Source of the DNA: SHLQ01 sp033344795
Lineage (GTDB): Bacteria; Actinomycetota; Acidimicrobiia; Acidimicrobiales; SHLQ01
Length of the DNA: 64,000 bases
Direction of reading: 5' to 3'
Assembly: GCA_033344795.1 (NCBI GenBank)
Contig: JAWPMS010000001.1
Coordinates: forward strand, 3,224,001-3,288,000
The notes under the pieces were generated by a model, which saw only the letters and a program-made list of their open reading frames with translations, ran no database searches and had not been told where the DNA came from. The position numbers and the translations under genes were made by a program. Below are positions 1 through 8,222 of the stretch, one piece after another (position 1 is the first letter of the stretch; the number at the start of each line of letters is the position of its first letter).

Positions 1-2
1 AG

Positions 3-158
3 AACGACCCCTTCGGATTCGCGGAACGGTGGCAGAAGCTGTTCCCTGCCTCCTCCAGCTGGACGGTGCCGGGAGGCAACCACTTCCCGATGTGTGACGA
101 CCCGATCGGATACGTCACGCGGCTCCGAGCGTGGCATCGAAGCGAGGTAGCGCGATGA
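3..158 (+). CDS. alpha/beta hydrolase, C-terminal fragment
   Basis: Only the last 51 residues are inside the window; the start lies upstream. The reading frame carries WTVPGGNHFPMCDDP, the usual surroundings of the catalytic histidine near the end of alpha/beta hydrolases of the haloalkane dehalogenase and epoxide hydrolase type, then a short amphipathic tail and TGA. The substrate cannot be told from this fragment. It converges on the long minus-strand catabolic operon with only 15 bases between the two stop codons, so it is probably transcribed separately. The family call rests on one motif. Confidence 0.6.
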   Translation, partial: NDPFGFAERWQKLFPASSSWTVPGGNHFPMCDDPIGYVTRLRAWHRSEVAR

Positions 159-173
159 ACCCGGCGCCCTCGC

Positions 174-1259
174 TCAGATAGCGAAGTGTTCGACGGCATC
201 CTGGTCGAAGGTGAAGCCGTGCCCGGGTCGGTCGGGGATGATCAGACATCCGTCAACCAAGTCCGCCGTCTCGTTGAACAGCGGCGCGAACCAGTCGATG
301 TGTTCGGCCGAAATACAGTTCTCTGTCGCCCCCGCAAGGCAGAGGCTGTACTCGGTGAAGAAGTGGGACGAGATCGGTATGTTCTGTGCCGACGCGGTAG
401 CGCTGGCCTTGCGAAACTCGCTGTAGCCACCGATTCGCTGCAGGTCGGGCATCAAGATGTCTGCGGCGCCGGCGTCGAGCATCGCCTGCATGCCGAATCG
501 GGTGTACTCCGTTTCTCCTGATGCAACGGGAGTGTCGAGCGCATCGCGTACTCGTGCGTGGCCGGCGAGGTCGTAGGAGGCGACCGGTTCCTCGAGCCAG
601 AGCAGGTTGAATTCTTCCAAGGCTCGGCCCAGGCGGATTGCTTCTTTGGCAGTGAACTTCTGGTTGGCGTCAGCCAGCACGTCAATCTCGTCACCGACGG
701 CGTCGCGCACGGCGCGCACTCGTTCGACATCGTCGGCGGCACGATCGCTGCCAATGCGAACCTTCACCGCCGTGAACCCTTCGTTGACGAACGAGTCTGC
801 CTCGACGACGAGCTCGTCGACTGATTGCGAGAGCCAGAGCCCACTGCTGGCATAGGTAGGCACAGCAGACCGGCATGCCCCCCACATCTTGTGGAGCGGC
901 AGACCGTGGGCGCGGCCGACCAAATCCCAGCAGGCAACGTCGAGAGTGCTCATCGCCGAGATCGTGACTCCCTTGTGCCCCGTCGGGTTGACCTCGCTCC
1001 ACAACTGATGCCAGATGCCCTCCGTGTCGTGCGGGTCGGCTCCAACGAGCGCGAACTCGGCCAGACCGTTGACCATCTCGTCGAAGGCCTTGAGTCGATT
1101 GGCATTGATCGCAAAAACGTAGGATTGCCCGACCGCGCCATCGTCGGATCGGGCTTCGACGAGAACACACCCGACCGAGCGGATCTGGTGGATTGCGGTC
1201 CCAATCGGCTTGGCGAGCGGAACGTCAACCAAGCGGGTCGAGACGGATTGGAGCTTCAT
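174..1259 (-). CDS. mandelate racemase/muconate lactonizing enzyme family protein (copy 1)
   Basis: Enolase-superfamily enzyme of 361 residues, expected to abstract the proton alpha to a carboxylate and so racemise or dehydrate an acid. Visible features are an N-terminal capping domain and then a barrel with K166-V-R168, metal ligands D197 (LADAN), E223 (WLEEP) and E249 (SGETE), and H299 (SSHFF). A longer frame continues upstream, but ATG 1259 is preferred because its ATGA overlaps the stop of the aldolase gene, as at most junctions of this operon. It is the last gene of the operon. The substrate is unknown; a hydroxyproline-betaine epimerase (HpbD-like) or sugar-acid dehydratase role is possible. 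Confidence 0.85.
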   Translation of the reverse strand: MKLQSVSTRLVDVPLAKPIGTAIHQIRSVGCVLVEARSDDGAVGQSYVFAINANRLKAFDEMVNGLAEFALVGADPHDTEGIWHQLWSEVNPTGHKGVTISAMSTLDVACWDLVGRAHGLPLHKMWGACRSAVPTYASSGLWLSQSVDELVVEADSFVNEGFTAVKVRIGSDRAADDVERVRAVRDAVGDEIDVLADANQKFTAKEAIRLGRALEEFNLLWLEEPVASYDLAGHARVRDALDTPVASGETEYTRFGMQAMLDAGAADILMPDLQRIGGYSEFRKASATASAQNIPISSHFFTEYSLCLAGATENCISAEHIDWFAPLFNETADLVDGCLIIPDRPGHGFTFDQDAVEHFAI

Positions 1260-2038
1260 TGCTTGAAGCTCGGATCCTGTTGTTCCAGCATGCGCAGCAG
1301 TGCGGGCCACTCGAATTTGCCCAGAGGGAAATGGTCGTATTGACGCTTCGCCAGCTCCCAGATCTCGGTGGGGCCGGGCTCGACCGGCAATCCGCTTCCA
1401 TGGGCCGCCAGCAGCACGCGACAACCACGGATCAGGTAGTGCATCACCATGAACGCCTCACCAGCCGTCTCGCCGACGGTCAGGAAACCGTGGTTGCGCA
1501 TGATGAGCGCCCGGTTGCCCCGCATGTTCTCCGCGAGTCGTTCTCGTTCCTCCGTGGTGAGCGACAGGCCCTCCCAGTCGTGGTAACCGATCTCGCCGTA
1601 GAGCATCGAGGTGTCCTGTACCAGGTGTTCGAAACCATTCTTGAGCGCAGTGACGGCCAATGCATCTGGAACGTGGGCGTGGAAGACGACCTTGGCATTT
1701 GGGATGTCGTTGTGTATCGCGCTGTGAATGACGAAGCCAGCGGTGTTCACGTCGGCGGGACCCTCGAGTACAACACCGTCGCTGTCGACCTTGATGAGGT
1801 TCGACGCTGAGACTTCGTTGTACAGCAAACCGAATTTGTTGAGGAAGAACGTGTGGGCCGAGCCCGGCACTCGCATGGTGATGTGATTCCAGATCAAGTC
1901 GTCGTAGCCGAAGTGCGCGGCCAACCGATACATCGCTGCAAGGTCAACGCGAGCGTTCCATTCATCGCCGGTGAAGCTGCTTGAGTTGATGGCGGAAAAG
2001 TCTTCGGCCGACACTTCCCGTGGTTCTGCGGTGGTCAT
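1256..2038 (-). CDS. class II aldolase/adducin family protein
   Basis: A 260-residue member of the class II aldolase/adducin family, which uses a zinc or other divalent ion to cleave or decarboxylate hydroxy or keto acids. The zinc site is visible as H120-A-H122 with a further H183 in RNHG. The segment before H105 reads NTAGFVIH; the catalytic Glu of fuculose-phosphate aldolase, four residues before that histidine, is Gly here. This fits the adducin-like branch better than sugar-phosphate aldolases. The start ATG overlaps the upstream dehydrogenase stop by four bases, and its own stop overlaps the next gene by four. In the pathway it probably acts late, cleaving the carbon skeleton after oxidation. 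Confidence 0.85.
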   Translation of the reverse strand: MTTAEPREVSAEDFSAINSSSFTGDEWNARVDLAAMYRLAAHFGYDDLIWNHITMRVPGSAHTFFLNKFGLLYNEVSASNLIKVDSDGVVLEGPADVNTAGFVIHSAIHNDIPNAKVVFHAHVPDALAVTALKNGFEHLVQDTSMLYGEIGYHDWEGLSLTTEERERLAENMRGNRALIMRNHGFLTVGETAGEAFMVMHYLIRGCRVLLAAHGSGLPVEPGPTEIWELAKRQYDHFPLGKFEWPALLRMLEQQDPSFKQ

Positions 2039-2958
2039 TGGGTAGCTCCCTGTATGTCATGTTGGTGGAGAACAAGATCGTTGACGTCTTCAATCATCTG
2101 TACTGCCAGGAGGTGGGGTGCGTCATATCCATAGCGCTCTTCGGCACGTGCGTAGAGAGCGAACACCTCAGCAGTGAACGACAGCTCGGCATGTACTGAC
2201 GAAGCGAGACCTGTTGCGAGGCGAAGGTCTTTGACCGCCAACCCCAGATCGAACGTGTCGTCGTACCCTCCGTTGAGAATCTCGGGCCCATAACGCTCGG
2301 CTACGTAGCTACGACCGGTGCTGTGCTGAATGATGTCGAGCATCTTTGCGGGGTCCACGCCACCTTTGACCCCCAGAATGAGCGCTTCGGTCAGGCACAC
2401 CGAGTTGAGATAACAGAGCATGACTTGGGAGATCTTGGCCACGTAGCCGGCGCCATGTGGGCCAAGGTGTTCGATCTTGCTGCCGATGATGTTGAGGACT
2501 GGCAGCGCCGTTTCGAACGAGTTCGCTTCTCCGCCCACAAGGACCGTGAGAGTACCTGCTTCGGCACCTTCCCAGCCGCCGCTCACTGGCGCATCGAGCA
2601 CTCCGACCTGCACTTCTGCAGCCAGTGAGCCGACGCGACGAGCGCAATCGAGATCTCCGGTGCTGAGCTCGACCCAGATCGATCCGGCTCGCATCTCTGG
2701 GAGAATTTCGGCAGCGACTGCCTCGATCTCTTTCGGACCGGGCAACGACGTCATGACGAGATCCGCACCGTCGACAGCGTCAGCCGGACTGCGCGCTGGG
2801 CGTGCGCCCGCCTCGACGAGTGACTGCACTTTGCTCGGGTCCAAGTCGGCGGCCACGACGTCGAGCCCTGCGGCCACGAGGTTCCGGGCCATATGGCCGC
2901 CCATGTTGCCAAGCCCGATACATGCGACCGTCAACTCGGAATCGATTGAATGAGCCAT
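2035..2958 (-). CDS. NAD(P)-dependent beta-hydroxyacid dehydrogenase (3-hydroxyisobutyrate dehydrogenase family)
   Basis: A 307-residue dehydrogenase predicted to oxidise a beta-hydroxyacid with NAD(P). The N-terminal Rossmann motif is GLGNMGGHMA (residues 15-24), the substrate loop is DAPVSGGWEGAEAGTL (122-137), and the catalytic lysine is K175 in GAGYVAKISQ. The frame is open far upstream, but ATG 2958 directly precedes the Rossmann strand and shares one base with the stop of the SDR gene (TGATG), so that start is chosen. Tartronate semialdehyde reductases and glyoxylate reductases share this fold, so the substrate is open. Close coupling to an SDR suggests two sequential or stereo-specific oxidations. 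Confidence 0.87.
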   Translation of the reverse strand: MAHSIDSELTVACIGLGNMGGHMARNLVAAGLDVVAADLDPSKVQSLVEAGARPARSPADAVDGADLVMTSLPGPKEIEAVAAEILPEMRAGSIWVELSTGDLDCARRVGSLAAEVQVGVLDAPVSGGWEGAEAGTLTVLVGGEANSFETALPVLNIIGSKIEHLGPHGAGYVAKISQVMLCYLNSVCLTEALILGVKGGVDPAKMLDIIQHSTGRSYVAERYGPEILNGGYDDTFDLGLAVKDLRLATGLASSVHAELSFTAEVFALYARAEERYGYDAPHLLAVQMIEDVNDLVLHQHDIQGATQ

Positions 2959-3728
2959 CAGCTTCGTGGGTAGAGGGTCTCGGTGTTGCCGTCGACCCCG
3001 ATGATCTGACCTGAAATGTGCCGGCCGTAGTCGCTCACCAGGAACATGATCAGATCGCTGATCTCTTGTGGATCGACGTAGCACTGCATCGACGTGCCGA
3101 TGGCGTACATGTGGCGAACCGTGTCTGGCTCGAGACCCTCGGCCGCTGCGTGCGCATTGATGACGTTTTCCATCCGCTGCCCGTTGACGTTGCCGGGCAC
3201 CACTCCGTTGACTCGAATGTTGTCGGGGCCGAGCTCCATCGCGAGCGTCTCGGTGAAGCCCGCAACTGCCCACTTCGCTGCGACATACGGCGAGCGTCCG
3301 GGGAAGCCGAGGATGCCTGCGCCCGACACCATGTTGATGATGACGCCGCTTTGTTGGGCCTTGAACACCGGAGCGACGCGGCGGGCGCAATAGAACTGCG
3401 CGTCGATGCACACACTCATGCAGTGTGACCACTCTTCATTGGTGACGTCTTCGACGTTCTTAGTAGGGCCGCCCACGCCAGCGTTGTTCACCATGATGTC
3501 GAGCCCACCCGGGAGAATCTCGTCGAAGATCGCATCCAGAGCATCGGAGTCGGTGACATCACACTCCCAGGTCGTGATGCTGTCGGGAAGGGTCGCGAGC
3601 CCACTCGGATCGATGTCGCAGGTGAACACCTCGGCACCGAGACGGTCCATCGTCATTGCAGTGGTTCGGCCCATGCCGTCGCCACCTGCGGTGACGAACG
3701 CTCGTTTTCCTTTGAGTGAGATTTCCAT
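2958..3728 (-). CDS. SDR family oxidoreductase
   Basis: Short-chain dehydrogenase/reductase of 256 residues. The cofactor motif is TAGGDGMG (13-20), followed by NNAG (81-84), catalytic S135 and Y148-x3-K152, and a C-terminal DGNTETLY segment typical of classical SDRs. The start ATG 3728 has an AAGGAGA ribosome binding site eight bases upstream; an upstream extension of 31 codons in the same frame has no such signal. Twenty-five bases separate it from the sulfotransferase gene, the largest gap inside the operon, so this may be a secondary translation entry point. It likely oxidises a hydroxyl made by an earlier enzyme of the pathway; the substrate is unknown. Confidence 0.87.
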   Translation of the reverse strand: MEISLKGKRAFVTAGGDGMGRTTAMTMDRLGAEVFTCDIDPSGLATLPDSITTWECDVTDSDALDAIFDEILPGGLDIMVNNAGVGGPTKNVEDVTNEEWSHCMSVCIDAQFYCARRVAPVFKAQQSGVIINMVSGAGILGFPGRSPYVAAKWAVAGFTETLAMELGPDNIRVNGVVPGNVNGQRMENVINAHAAAEGLEPDTVRHMYAIGTSMQCYVDPQEISDLIMFLVSDYGRHISGQIIGVDGNTETLYPRS

Positions 3729-3753
3729 CGAGGTCTCCTTGAAGACAGGCGGA

Positions 3754-4497
3754 CTAGGCGTCCGTGATTGGTGTGAATGTGTATTGGCGGAGGTCGTTGA
3801 ACAGCGGTAGTGCTCGTTCATAGAGTTCGAAGAGACGCTGGTTCTCCTCGAGCGGTGGGTACGTGCTTTTGGGTTTCTGGATCCCGGTGCTTTGTCTCAG
3901 GGTGTCGTGCCACGGCCCGGTGCCCTCTCCGTACCAGCTCACCTCGCTGCGGTCGCCGGCCTCCCATTCGAGCGCCTCGGCGATGAAGGGAATGCCGACG
4001 GCAGCGCAATAGGCCCGAGCCGTTCCCGCCGGGTCGTCGAGCAGATCTCCGGAGAACATCACTGGCGGCGGGGTGCCGTCACGATCGGCGAGGCGATGGA
4101 ACAGGCGGTGGAGAGACTCGAAGCCGACTTCTTCCCATGAGCAGTCGGGCCAGTGCTTGGCCAAGCCCTGAACAACCCGTTTCGGGTCTCGAATGAGGAA
4201 CGAATGGGTCATCGAGGAAAGTGTCTCATCGGTGAACGTGTGCTCGAGCGAATAGACGAAGTCTTTGACGAACGCGTTCCCCTCCCTCGCAACACCTGAC
4301 AGCTCGTCCCATGTGGCGGCGTACGTATGCCCAGGCCGAGCTTCCACCGAGGCATCTCGTTGGCTCACCCGATCTTCGCCGTAGTAGTACAGCTCGTTCC
4401 ATGGTTCGTGAAAGCAGGTGAAGTCACCGCGCTGGCGCATCATCCATTCGAACGCCGTCGATGTCGATCGAGGGGTGGCCCACAAAGCCAAAAACAT
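3754..4497 (-). CDS. sulfotransferase family protein
   Basis: A 247-residue protein beginning MFLALWATPRSTSTAFEWMM, where TPRSTST is the 5'-phosphosulfate loop of PAPS-dependent sulfotransferases; a later FLIRDPKR segment matches the 3'-phosphate binding strand and helix. It would transfer a sulfo group to a hydroxyl or amine. ATG 4497 has AGGAG six bases upstream. An alternative GTG at 4512 would overlap the upstream stop as GTGA and add five residues. A sulfotransferase inside a catabolic operon is unusual: it might activate a hydroxyl as a leaving group, or the fold might serve another reaction. The family call is good; the role is speculative. Confidence 0.8.
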   Translation of the reverse strand: MFLALWATPRSTSTAFEWMMRQRGDFTCFHEPWNELYYYGEDRVSQRDASVEARPGHTYAATWDELSGVAREGNAFVKDFVYSLEHTFTDETLSSMTHSFLIRDPKRVVQGLAKHWPDCSWEEVGFESLHRLFHRLADRDGTPPPVMFSGDLLDDPAGTARAYCAAVGIPFIAEALEWEAGDRSEVSWYGEGTGPWHDTLRQSTGIQKPKSTYPPLEENQRLFELYERALPLFNDLRQYTFTPITDA

Positions 4498-4508
4498 GGG
4501 TTTCTCCT

Positions 4509-5339
4509 TCACGTTGTGCCCGCTTGCAACGTCGTGAGAAGTGATCCTTGGCGTCCGAGTGGAGCGGTGCCGAGGGTGCGGAAGATCTGCCAGTACAGGG
4601 TGATGTCGGCGGCGATGATCGGCTTGGAGACAGCCTCTTCGATATCGGCCGCGAGGGTGGCCAATCTTTCCGGCAGTCCGTCGGAGTTGCGGTAGTTCGA
4701 CATGCCATTCACCAGCACGGCGTCCACCTCAGGTGCCTGTTCGACCGCGTAGCGACAGGACTTCAACGCCAAATCACCGGGGAAGATCCAGGTCGCGTCG
4801 TTCACGACCTCTTGATCGTCGTACCAACCCTGATCCACGAAGTTGCCGTACCAGACCACATCGATGTCTGCGCTACGAAGGAACCGCACGACCCCGTCTC
4901 GCCAATCCGGCCAGAAGTAGACCGAGTTGAGAGCGACCTTCTCGTAACCCATCTCTTCACAGGCCTGCACCAGGGTGAGTCCGGCCATGTGGAGCGGTGT
5001 CTCGTACCGCTCGCTGATCTCGGCGACGTAGGTCCGGATGTCGTGCACATCTCGTCCTCCCGCATGGACCCAATTGGTTCCCACTTGGCCAACCACGTCG
5101 GCTCCCGCATTCGAGAAACAGTGCACGACCTCTTCGAGCTGGTGGAAGTTGTCGACGCGTTGGTCGAGTTGGTGTGAGTACTCAGGAGCGTGCAGGAGTC
5201 GACCGTGAGCGCCGACCGTGGGCGGGCTCATTCGCAGAAAGTCGCTGGGTGCAGCGTCGAAATCCATTGGTGGTCCGGTGAAACCGACCTGATAGGGGAA
5301 GAGCTTGTTGGTCGGGTCGGACCACCTCTCGGGTTTCAC
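4509..5339 (-). CDS. arylmalonate decarboxylase/maleate isomerase-like (Asp/Glu racemase superfamily) protein
   Basis: A 276-residue protein resembling the AMDase and maleate cis-trans isomerase group: a GADVVGQVGTNW loop (79-90) where AMDase has GADVVSLMGTS, and a helix-strand unit ending VALNSVYFWP (135-144). The second half-domain reads AVLVNGMSNYRNSDG (207-221), where family enzymes normally carry the catalytic cysteine (LLSCGG in AMDase); no cysteine is present there. It may therefore use different chemistry, such as lyase, hydratase or non-catalytic binding. The GTG start at 5339 overlaps the AcnX small-subunit stop as GTGA and has GGAG eight bases upstream; a longer frame upstream is antisense-like and rejected. 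Product assignment is moderate. Confidence 0.62.
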   Translation of the reverse strand: MKPERWSDPTNKLFPYQVGFTGPPMDFDAAPSDFLRMSPPTVGAHGRLLHAPEYSHQLDQRVDNFHQLEEVVHCFSNAGADVVGQVGTNWVHAGGRDVHDIRTYVAEISERYETPLHMAGLTLVQACEEMGYEKVALNSVYFWPDWRDGVVRFLRSADIDVVWYGNFVDQGWYDDQEVVNDATWIFPGDLALKSCRYAVEQAPEVDAVLVNGMSNYRNSDGLPERLATLAADIEEAVSKPIIAADITLYWQIFRTLGTAPLGRQGSLLTTLQAGTT

Positions 5340-5743
5340 AATGTCTTCTCCGATGGTGCGATGACGGCTTCTCCGTCGACGAGTGTTTCGAACTCGGCCA
5401 AATCCACGAGCAAAATCGGGCACGGTGTTCCGTAGAGCGCGGCGGCCGTGATCGCTCCGGCGACGAGATTGATGTCAGTCTTCGTGACGACCATCGCCGC
5501 TGGACCTGTGCCGCGTCGGATGGACTCGCCAAGAACACCCGGCGTGCCCGACGATCCTTTCGAACCCGGCATCGCAACAACCTTTCCGGTCAACGACGTG
5601 CCGACTTGCGGATGCGTCCGATCAATGACGGTGCCAGTGGCTGCGTCGAAGCCGCCCCAGAAGCTCAACGGCTCCTCGAGACGGACTACCTCTCCGTCGA
5701 TTGGTCCGCCGACGAGCCAGGTTCCCTCGAGTGACCGACTCAT
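5336..5743 (-). CDS. aconitase X swivel domain (small subunit)
   Basis: A 135-residue stand-alone swivel domain of the AcnX family (once DUF126). The family signature is seen as GSKGSSGTPGVLGES (60-74), the serine loop that completes the active site of the large subunit. It also has a GPIDGEVV start and a DRTHPQVGTSLTGKVV stretch. AcnX enzymes are dehydratases with an Fe-S cluster; known members act on cis-3-hydroxy-L-proline or mevalonate 5-phosphate. ATG 5743 overlaps the large-subunit stop by four bases (ATGA), consistent with a heterodimer made in equal amounts. Its own stop overlaps the AMDase-like gene. Confidence 0.88.
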   Translation of the reverse strand: MSRSLEGTWLVGGPIDGEVVRLEEPLSFWGGFDAATGTVIDRTHPQVGTSLTGKVVAMPGSKGSSGTPGVLGESIRRGTGPAAMVVTKTDINLVAGAITAAALYGTPCPILLVDLAEFETLVDGEAVIAPSEKTL

Positions 5744-6993
5744 CGGATCCACCGCCCTGCGACCGCCGACTCGATGCACCGTTCGAGAGAGGCGAACGCA
5801 ACAGGTATCTCGAGAATGCCCTGGGCGTAATACGCCCATTTGGCCGAGTTCGTCATCGTGAGACCGTCGACCCCGGTGGGGCGAGGCGTGTAGTAGGTGC
5901 ACGTATCGAGGACGACCTGCACGCCGGACTGGGTGAAAGCCTCGGTGAGATCGCGCAGATCGAGCTCGGTAGCAACGGCCCGGCTGGTGGTGATGATCAT
6001 CGTGATCGACGGGTGGATCTGCCGGCCGCCGAGCAACGCCGCCGCCGCTTCGAACTCCGTGACGGAGAAGTGCGGAGTTCCGAGACACACCGCTCGTAAG
6101 GGTTCATCGCCGTCCACATTTGTGAGCGATCCTCTGACTCGCTCGAGATGGTCATCGGTGACGAACGTACGGTGGGTTGGGGCGACTCCCTGCGTCGCAG
6201 CCTCGACGGTGGGTGCTTCGGGCGTGATTCCTGCGATATGGAACAGGTCGACACCGCCGAAGGCTGCAGCGGCGGCTGCGATTGCCTTGAGGTCGTCTTC
6301 CGACGCTGATGCGAGACCATCGATCACGCCAACGCGACTCTGGACCTCCCGCCCGAGGACGGCTCCGAGCAAGTGCGGCAAGTTGGCGTCCGCCAGCGAT
6401 CCGGGTGAGAGGCCTGACAGATCAAGAAGATGGGTCGCCCGCCGGCCCTCATCGGTGTGGAGCCCGGCCTCGGGCACACGCCCGACGATTGCAGCCGACA
6501 CGTCGAGTAGATCGCCGTATTTGTTCGTGCGTGCACCAAGGGCCGAGTTGAAAAAGCCGACCGCATTCGACTCAGACCCGACGATCTGTTGGCCAAACCC
6601 CGGCCGACCTTCGGGTTGTTGGTAGGGCGCACAGGTCCACATGGAGGAACAACCCAACTGCTCATAGATCTCCATCACCCGCCGTGCGCCGTCGATCTCA
6701 TCGGGCGAAGTGGCTCGCGGTCGAACACCGGGTGAAGAGCAGGAGATGAGACTGGCGTTCGTGTGAGTCGGAACGGCGAGTGTTGCGCCTTCGGCCAACA
6801 GAAATTCGGCAAAGTCGAGCGACATCGCCCCCGAGTAGTGACATGAGTTGATGTGGGCCATCTCGATGGGCACGAATCGGCTGGCGCCAGACACCTGGGC
6901 TGCGGCGTGCACGAGCTGCATGGCGAGCTGCATTGCCTTGCCGTCCGCGCCGCTCAGCCACCGCTGCTCCTGTTCGTCGAGAGTTACGGTCAT
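5740..6993 (-). CDS. aconitase X catalytic domain (large subunit)
   Basis: A 417-residue AcnX catalytic subunit, expected to dehydrate a hydroxy acid using an Fe-S cluster. Motifs in order: IEMAHINSCHYSG (43-55), LAVPTHTNAS (72-81), TCAPYQQPEGRPGFGQ (120-135), GSESNAVGFFNSALGART (139-156), CLGTPHFSVTEF (303-314) and DTCTYYTP (363-370). C121, C303 and C365 are the likely cluster-ligand candidates. C303 sits two residues before the position (GTPH) where some family members have GCPH, which deserves checking. The start ATG 6993 overlaps the dioxygenase stop by four bases. Together with the small subunit it forms the central dehydratase of the operon; an archaeal-type mevalonate role is unlikely in this context. 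Confidence 0.88.
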   Translation of the reverse strand: MTVTLDEQEQRWLSGADGKAMQLAMQLVHAAAQVSGASRFVPIEMAHINSCHYSGAMSLDFAEFLLAEGATLAVPTHTNASLISCSSPGVRPRATSPDEIDGARRVMEIYEQLGCSSMWTCAPYQQPEGRPGFGQQIVGSESNAVGFFNSALGARTNKYGDLLDVSAAIVGRVPEAGLHTDEGRRATHLLDLSGLSPGSLADANLPHLLGAVLGREVQSRVGVIDGLASASEDDLKAIAAAAAAFGGVDLFHIAGITPEAPTVEAATQGVAPTHRTFVTDDHLERVRGSLTNVDGDEPLRAVCLGTPHFSVTEFEAAAALLGGRQIHPSITMIITTSRAVATELDLRDLTEAFTQSGVQVVLDTCTYYTPRPTGVDGLTMTNSAKWAYYAQGILEIPVAFASLERCIESAVAGRWIR

Positions 6994-8222
6994 GCGTTCC
7001 GTGACCCTTGTGGCAAAAACAGATCGTGGCTCGCAGGGTCGAGGGTCCGGCTCAGCTCGCGCAGGCGAGCGTGGAATTCGTCTCGAGGAACATGACAAAG
7101 CCGAATATGGCGCCCAGAGGATGGGTCGAAGGCCGTGCGTCCGTGCATGACACGGTGATTGTCGATGAGCATCCCGTTGCCGGGTTCGACCCTGATCTTG
7201 GCCATGAAGGTCGGATCGACCATGCGGCTGTTGTAGAGGCGGATGGCGTCGTAGAGCTCGTCCATCAACTCGGCGGCACAGTCGGGTGGTGCCATGGCCC
7301 GATCGAAGTAACGAATCCCGCAGGGGTGACCGAACTCGTCGAGCGAGATGAGTGGCCCGCGGTTCCGCATGTCCATCTCGCCGGGGTGGCGCCGAATGTG
7401 GCTGATCGGGACGCTGGTCAGCAGCTCGTAGGCCCGGGGGTCATCGTCGGCGATCGATTGCGCAACGGCGAACCCGTCGACATATGTGCTCAGACCACCC
7501 TCGGATGTGTTCACCAGGCAGTGGAACACATCGATGCCAGGTTGGGAGTACGCGAACGCATCGTCGATGTGTGGTGCTTGAGCCATCCCGGTCTTGGCAC
7601 CGAGTTTGGCGACCGGTTCGGCGCGCACGTCGTACAGCCTGCCGTACACCGTGGTCTCGTGGATTGGCCCCACGAGTGAGGCGAGGGCTTCGGTCTGTTC
7701 GGGGCCCTTGCCGAGTCCGGTGATTTGTACGATGCCGTAGTCGCGTAGCACCTGGTAGAGACGAAGTTGGCCAGATCCGCCATCGGAGGCATCGGCCCAC
7801 TCCACCGTCGGAAAACTCTCTGCAAGTTCGCAGCGCCATGTGGTGGGGCGCCACGACCTTCGCCTTTCGGTCGCCGAACGGTCGTACGCGTGGTGGAAGA
7901 GCCAATCGTTTCGAAACGTCGAGCGATGGCCGTCGGGCCATTGCAGCTCGAGGTCGCGTCCAACGATCGTTGCCGATTCCGGTGTCATGTCGGGGTCGAC
8001 GTCGATGACCGTGGTGAATCGAATTCCATCAGCAGGGTTCCCACACGATTCGCAATAGCAGCAGTGGCGGAGCCACTGATGGTGGAATTCGTGTGCGTCG
8101 CCATTGCTGAGGAGAACCGTGACGGTCCGATCACCGATGTTGGCCGACGTGAGGGTCGGGCAATCATCGATCCCAAGTCGGTTGCCTTGGAACGGGTTGT
8201 ACGTCTCGATCGAGCCCTTCAC
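6990..8222 (-). CDS. gamma-butyrobetaine hydroxylase-like 2-oxoglutarate/Fe(II) dioxygenase
   Basis: A 410-residue protein with both GBBH domains. The N-terminal zinc domain shows C55-Y-C57-E-S-C60 and H99 in WPDGHRS, matching the CxCxxC plus His pattern of human BBOX1. The TauD-like catalytic domain shows the iron triad H218-I-D220 (QAPHIDDAF) and H360 (DNHRVMHGRTAF), with R371 and R374 as candidate 2-oxoglutarate ligands. It should hydroxylate an unactivated carbon, probably of a quaternary-ammonium or other carboxylic substrate. The GTG start at 8222 overlaps the preceding stop as GTGA. Position after a racemase and before AcnX suggests that it creates the hydroxyl that AcnX later removes. 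Confidence 0.88.
   Translation of the reverse strand: MKGSIETYNPFQGNRLGIDDCPTLTSANIGDRTVTVLLSNGDAHEFHHQWLRHCCYCESCGNPADGIRFTTVIDVDPDMTPESATIVGRDLELQWPDGHRSTFRNDWLFHHAYDRSATERRRSWRPTTWRCELAESFPTVEWADASDGGSGQLRLYQVLRDYGIVQITGLGKGPEQTEALASLVGPIHETTVYGRLYDVRAEPVAKLGAKTGMAQAPHIDDAFAYSQPGIDVFHCLVNTSEGGLSTYVDGFAVAQSIADDDPRAYELLTSVPISHIRRHPGEMDMRNRGPLISLDEFGHPCGIRYFDRAMAPPDCAAELMDELYDAIRLYNSRMVDPTFMAKIRVEPGNGMLIDNHRVMHGRTAFDPSSGRHIRLCHVPRDEFHARLRELSRTLDPASHDLFLPQGSRNA

Noticed and set aside
174..1424. Longer 416-residue form of the first mandelate-racemase-like protein
   Set aside because: The extra 55 residues are antisense-like, lie inside the aldolase gene and lack similarity; ATG 1259 fits the ATGA overlap pattern.
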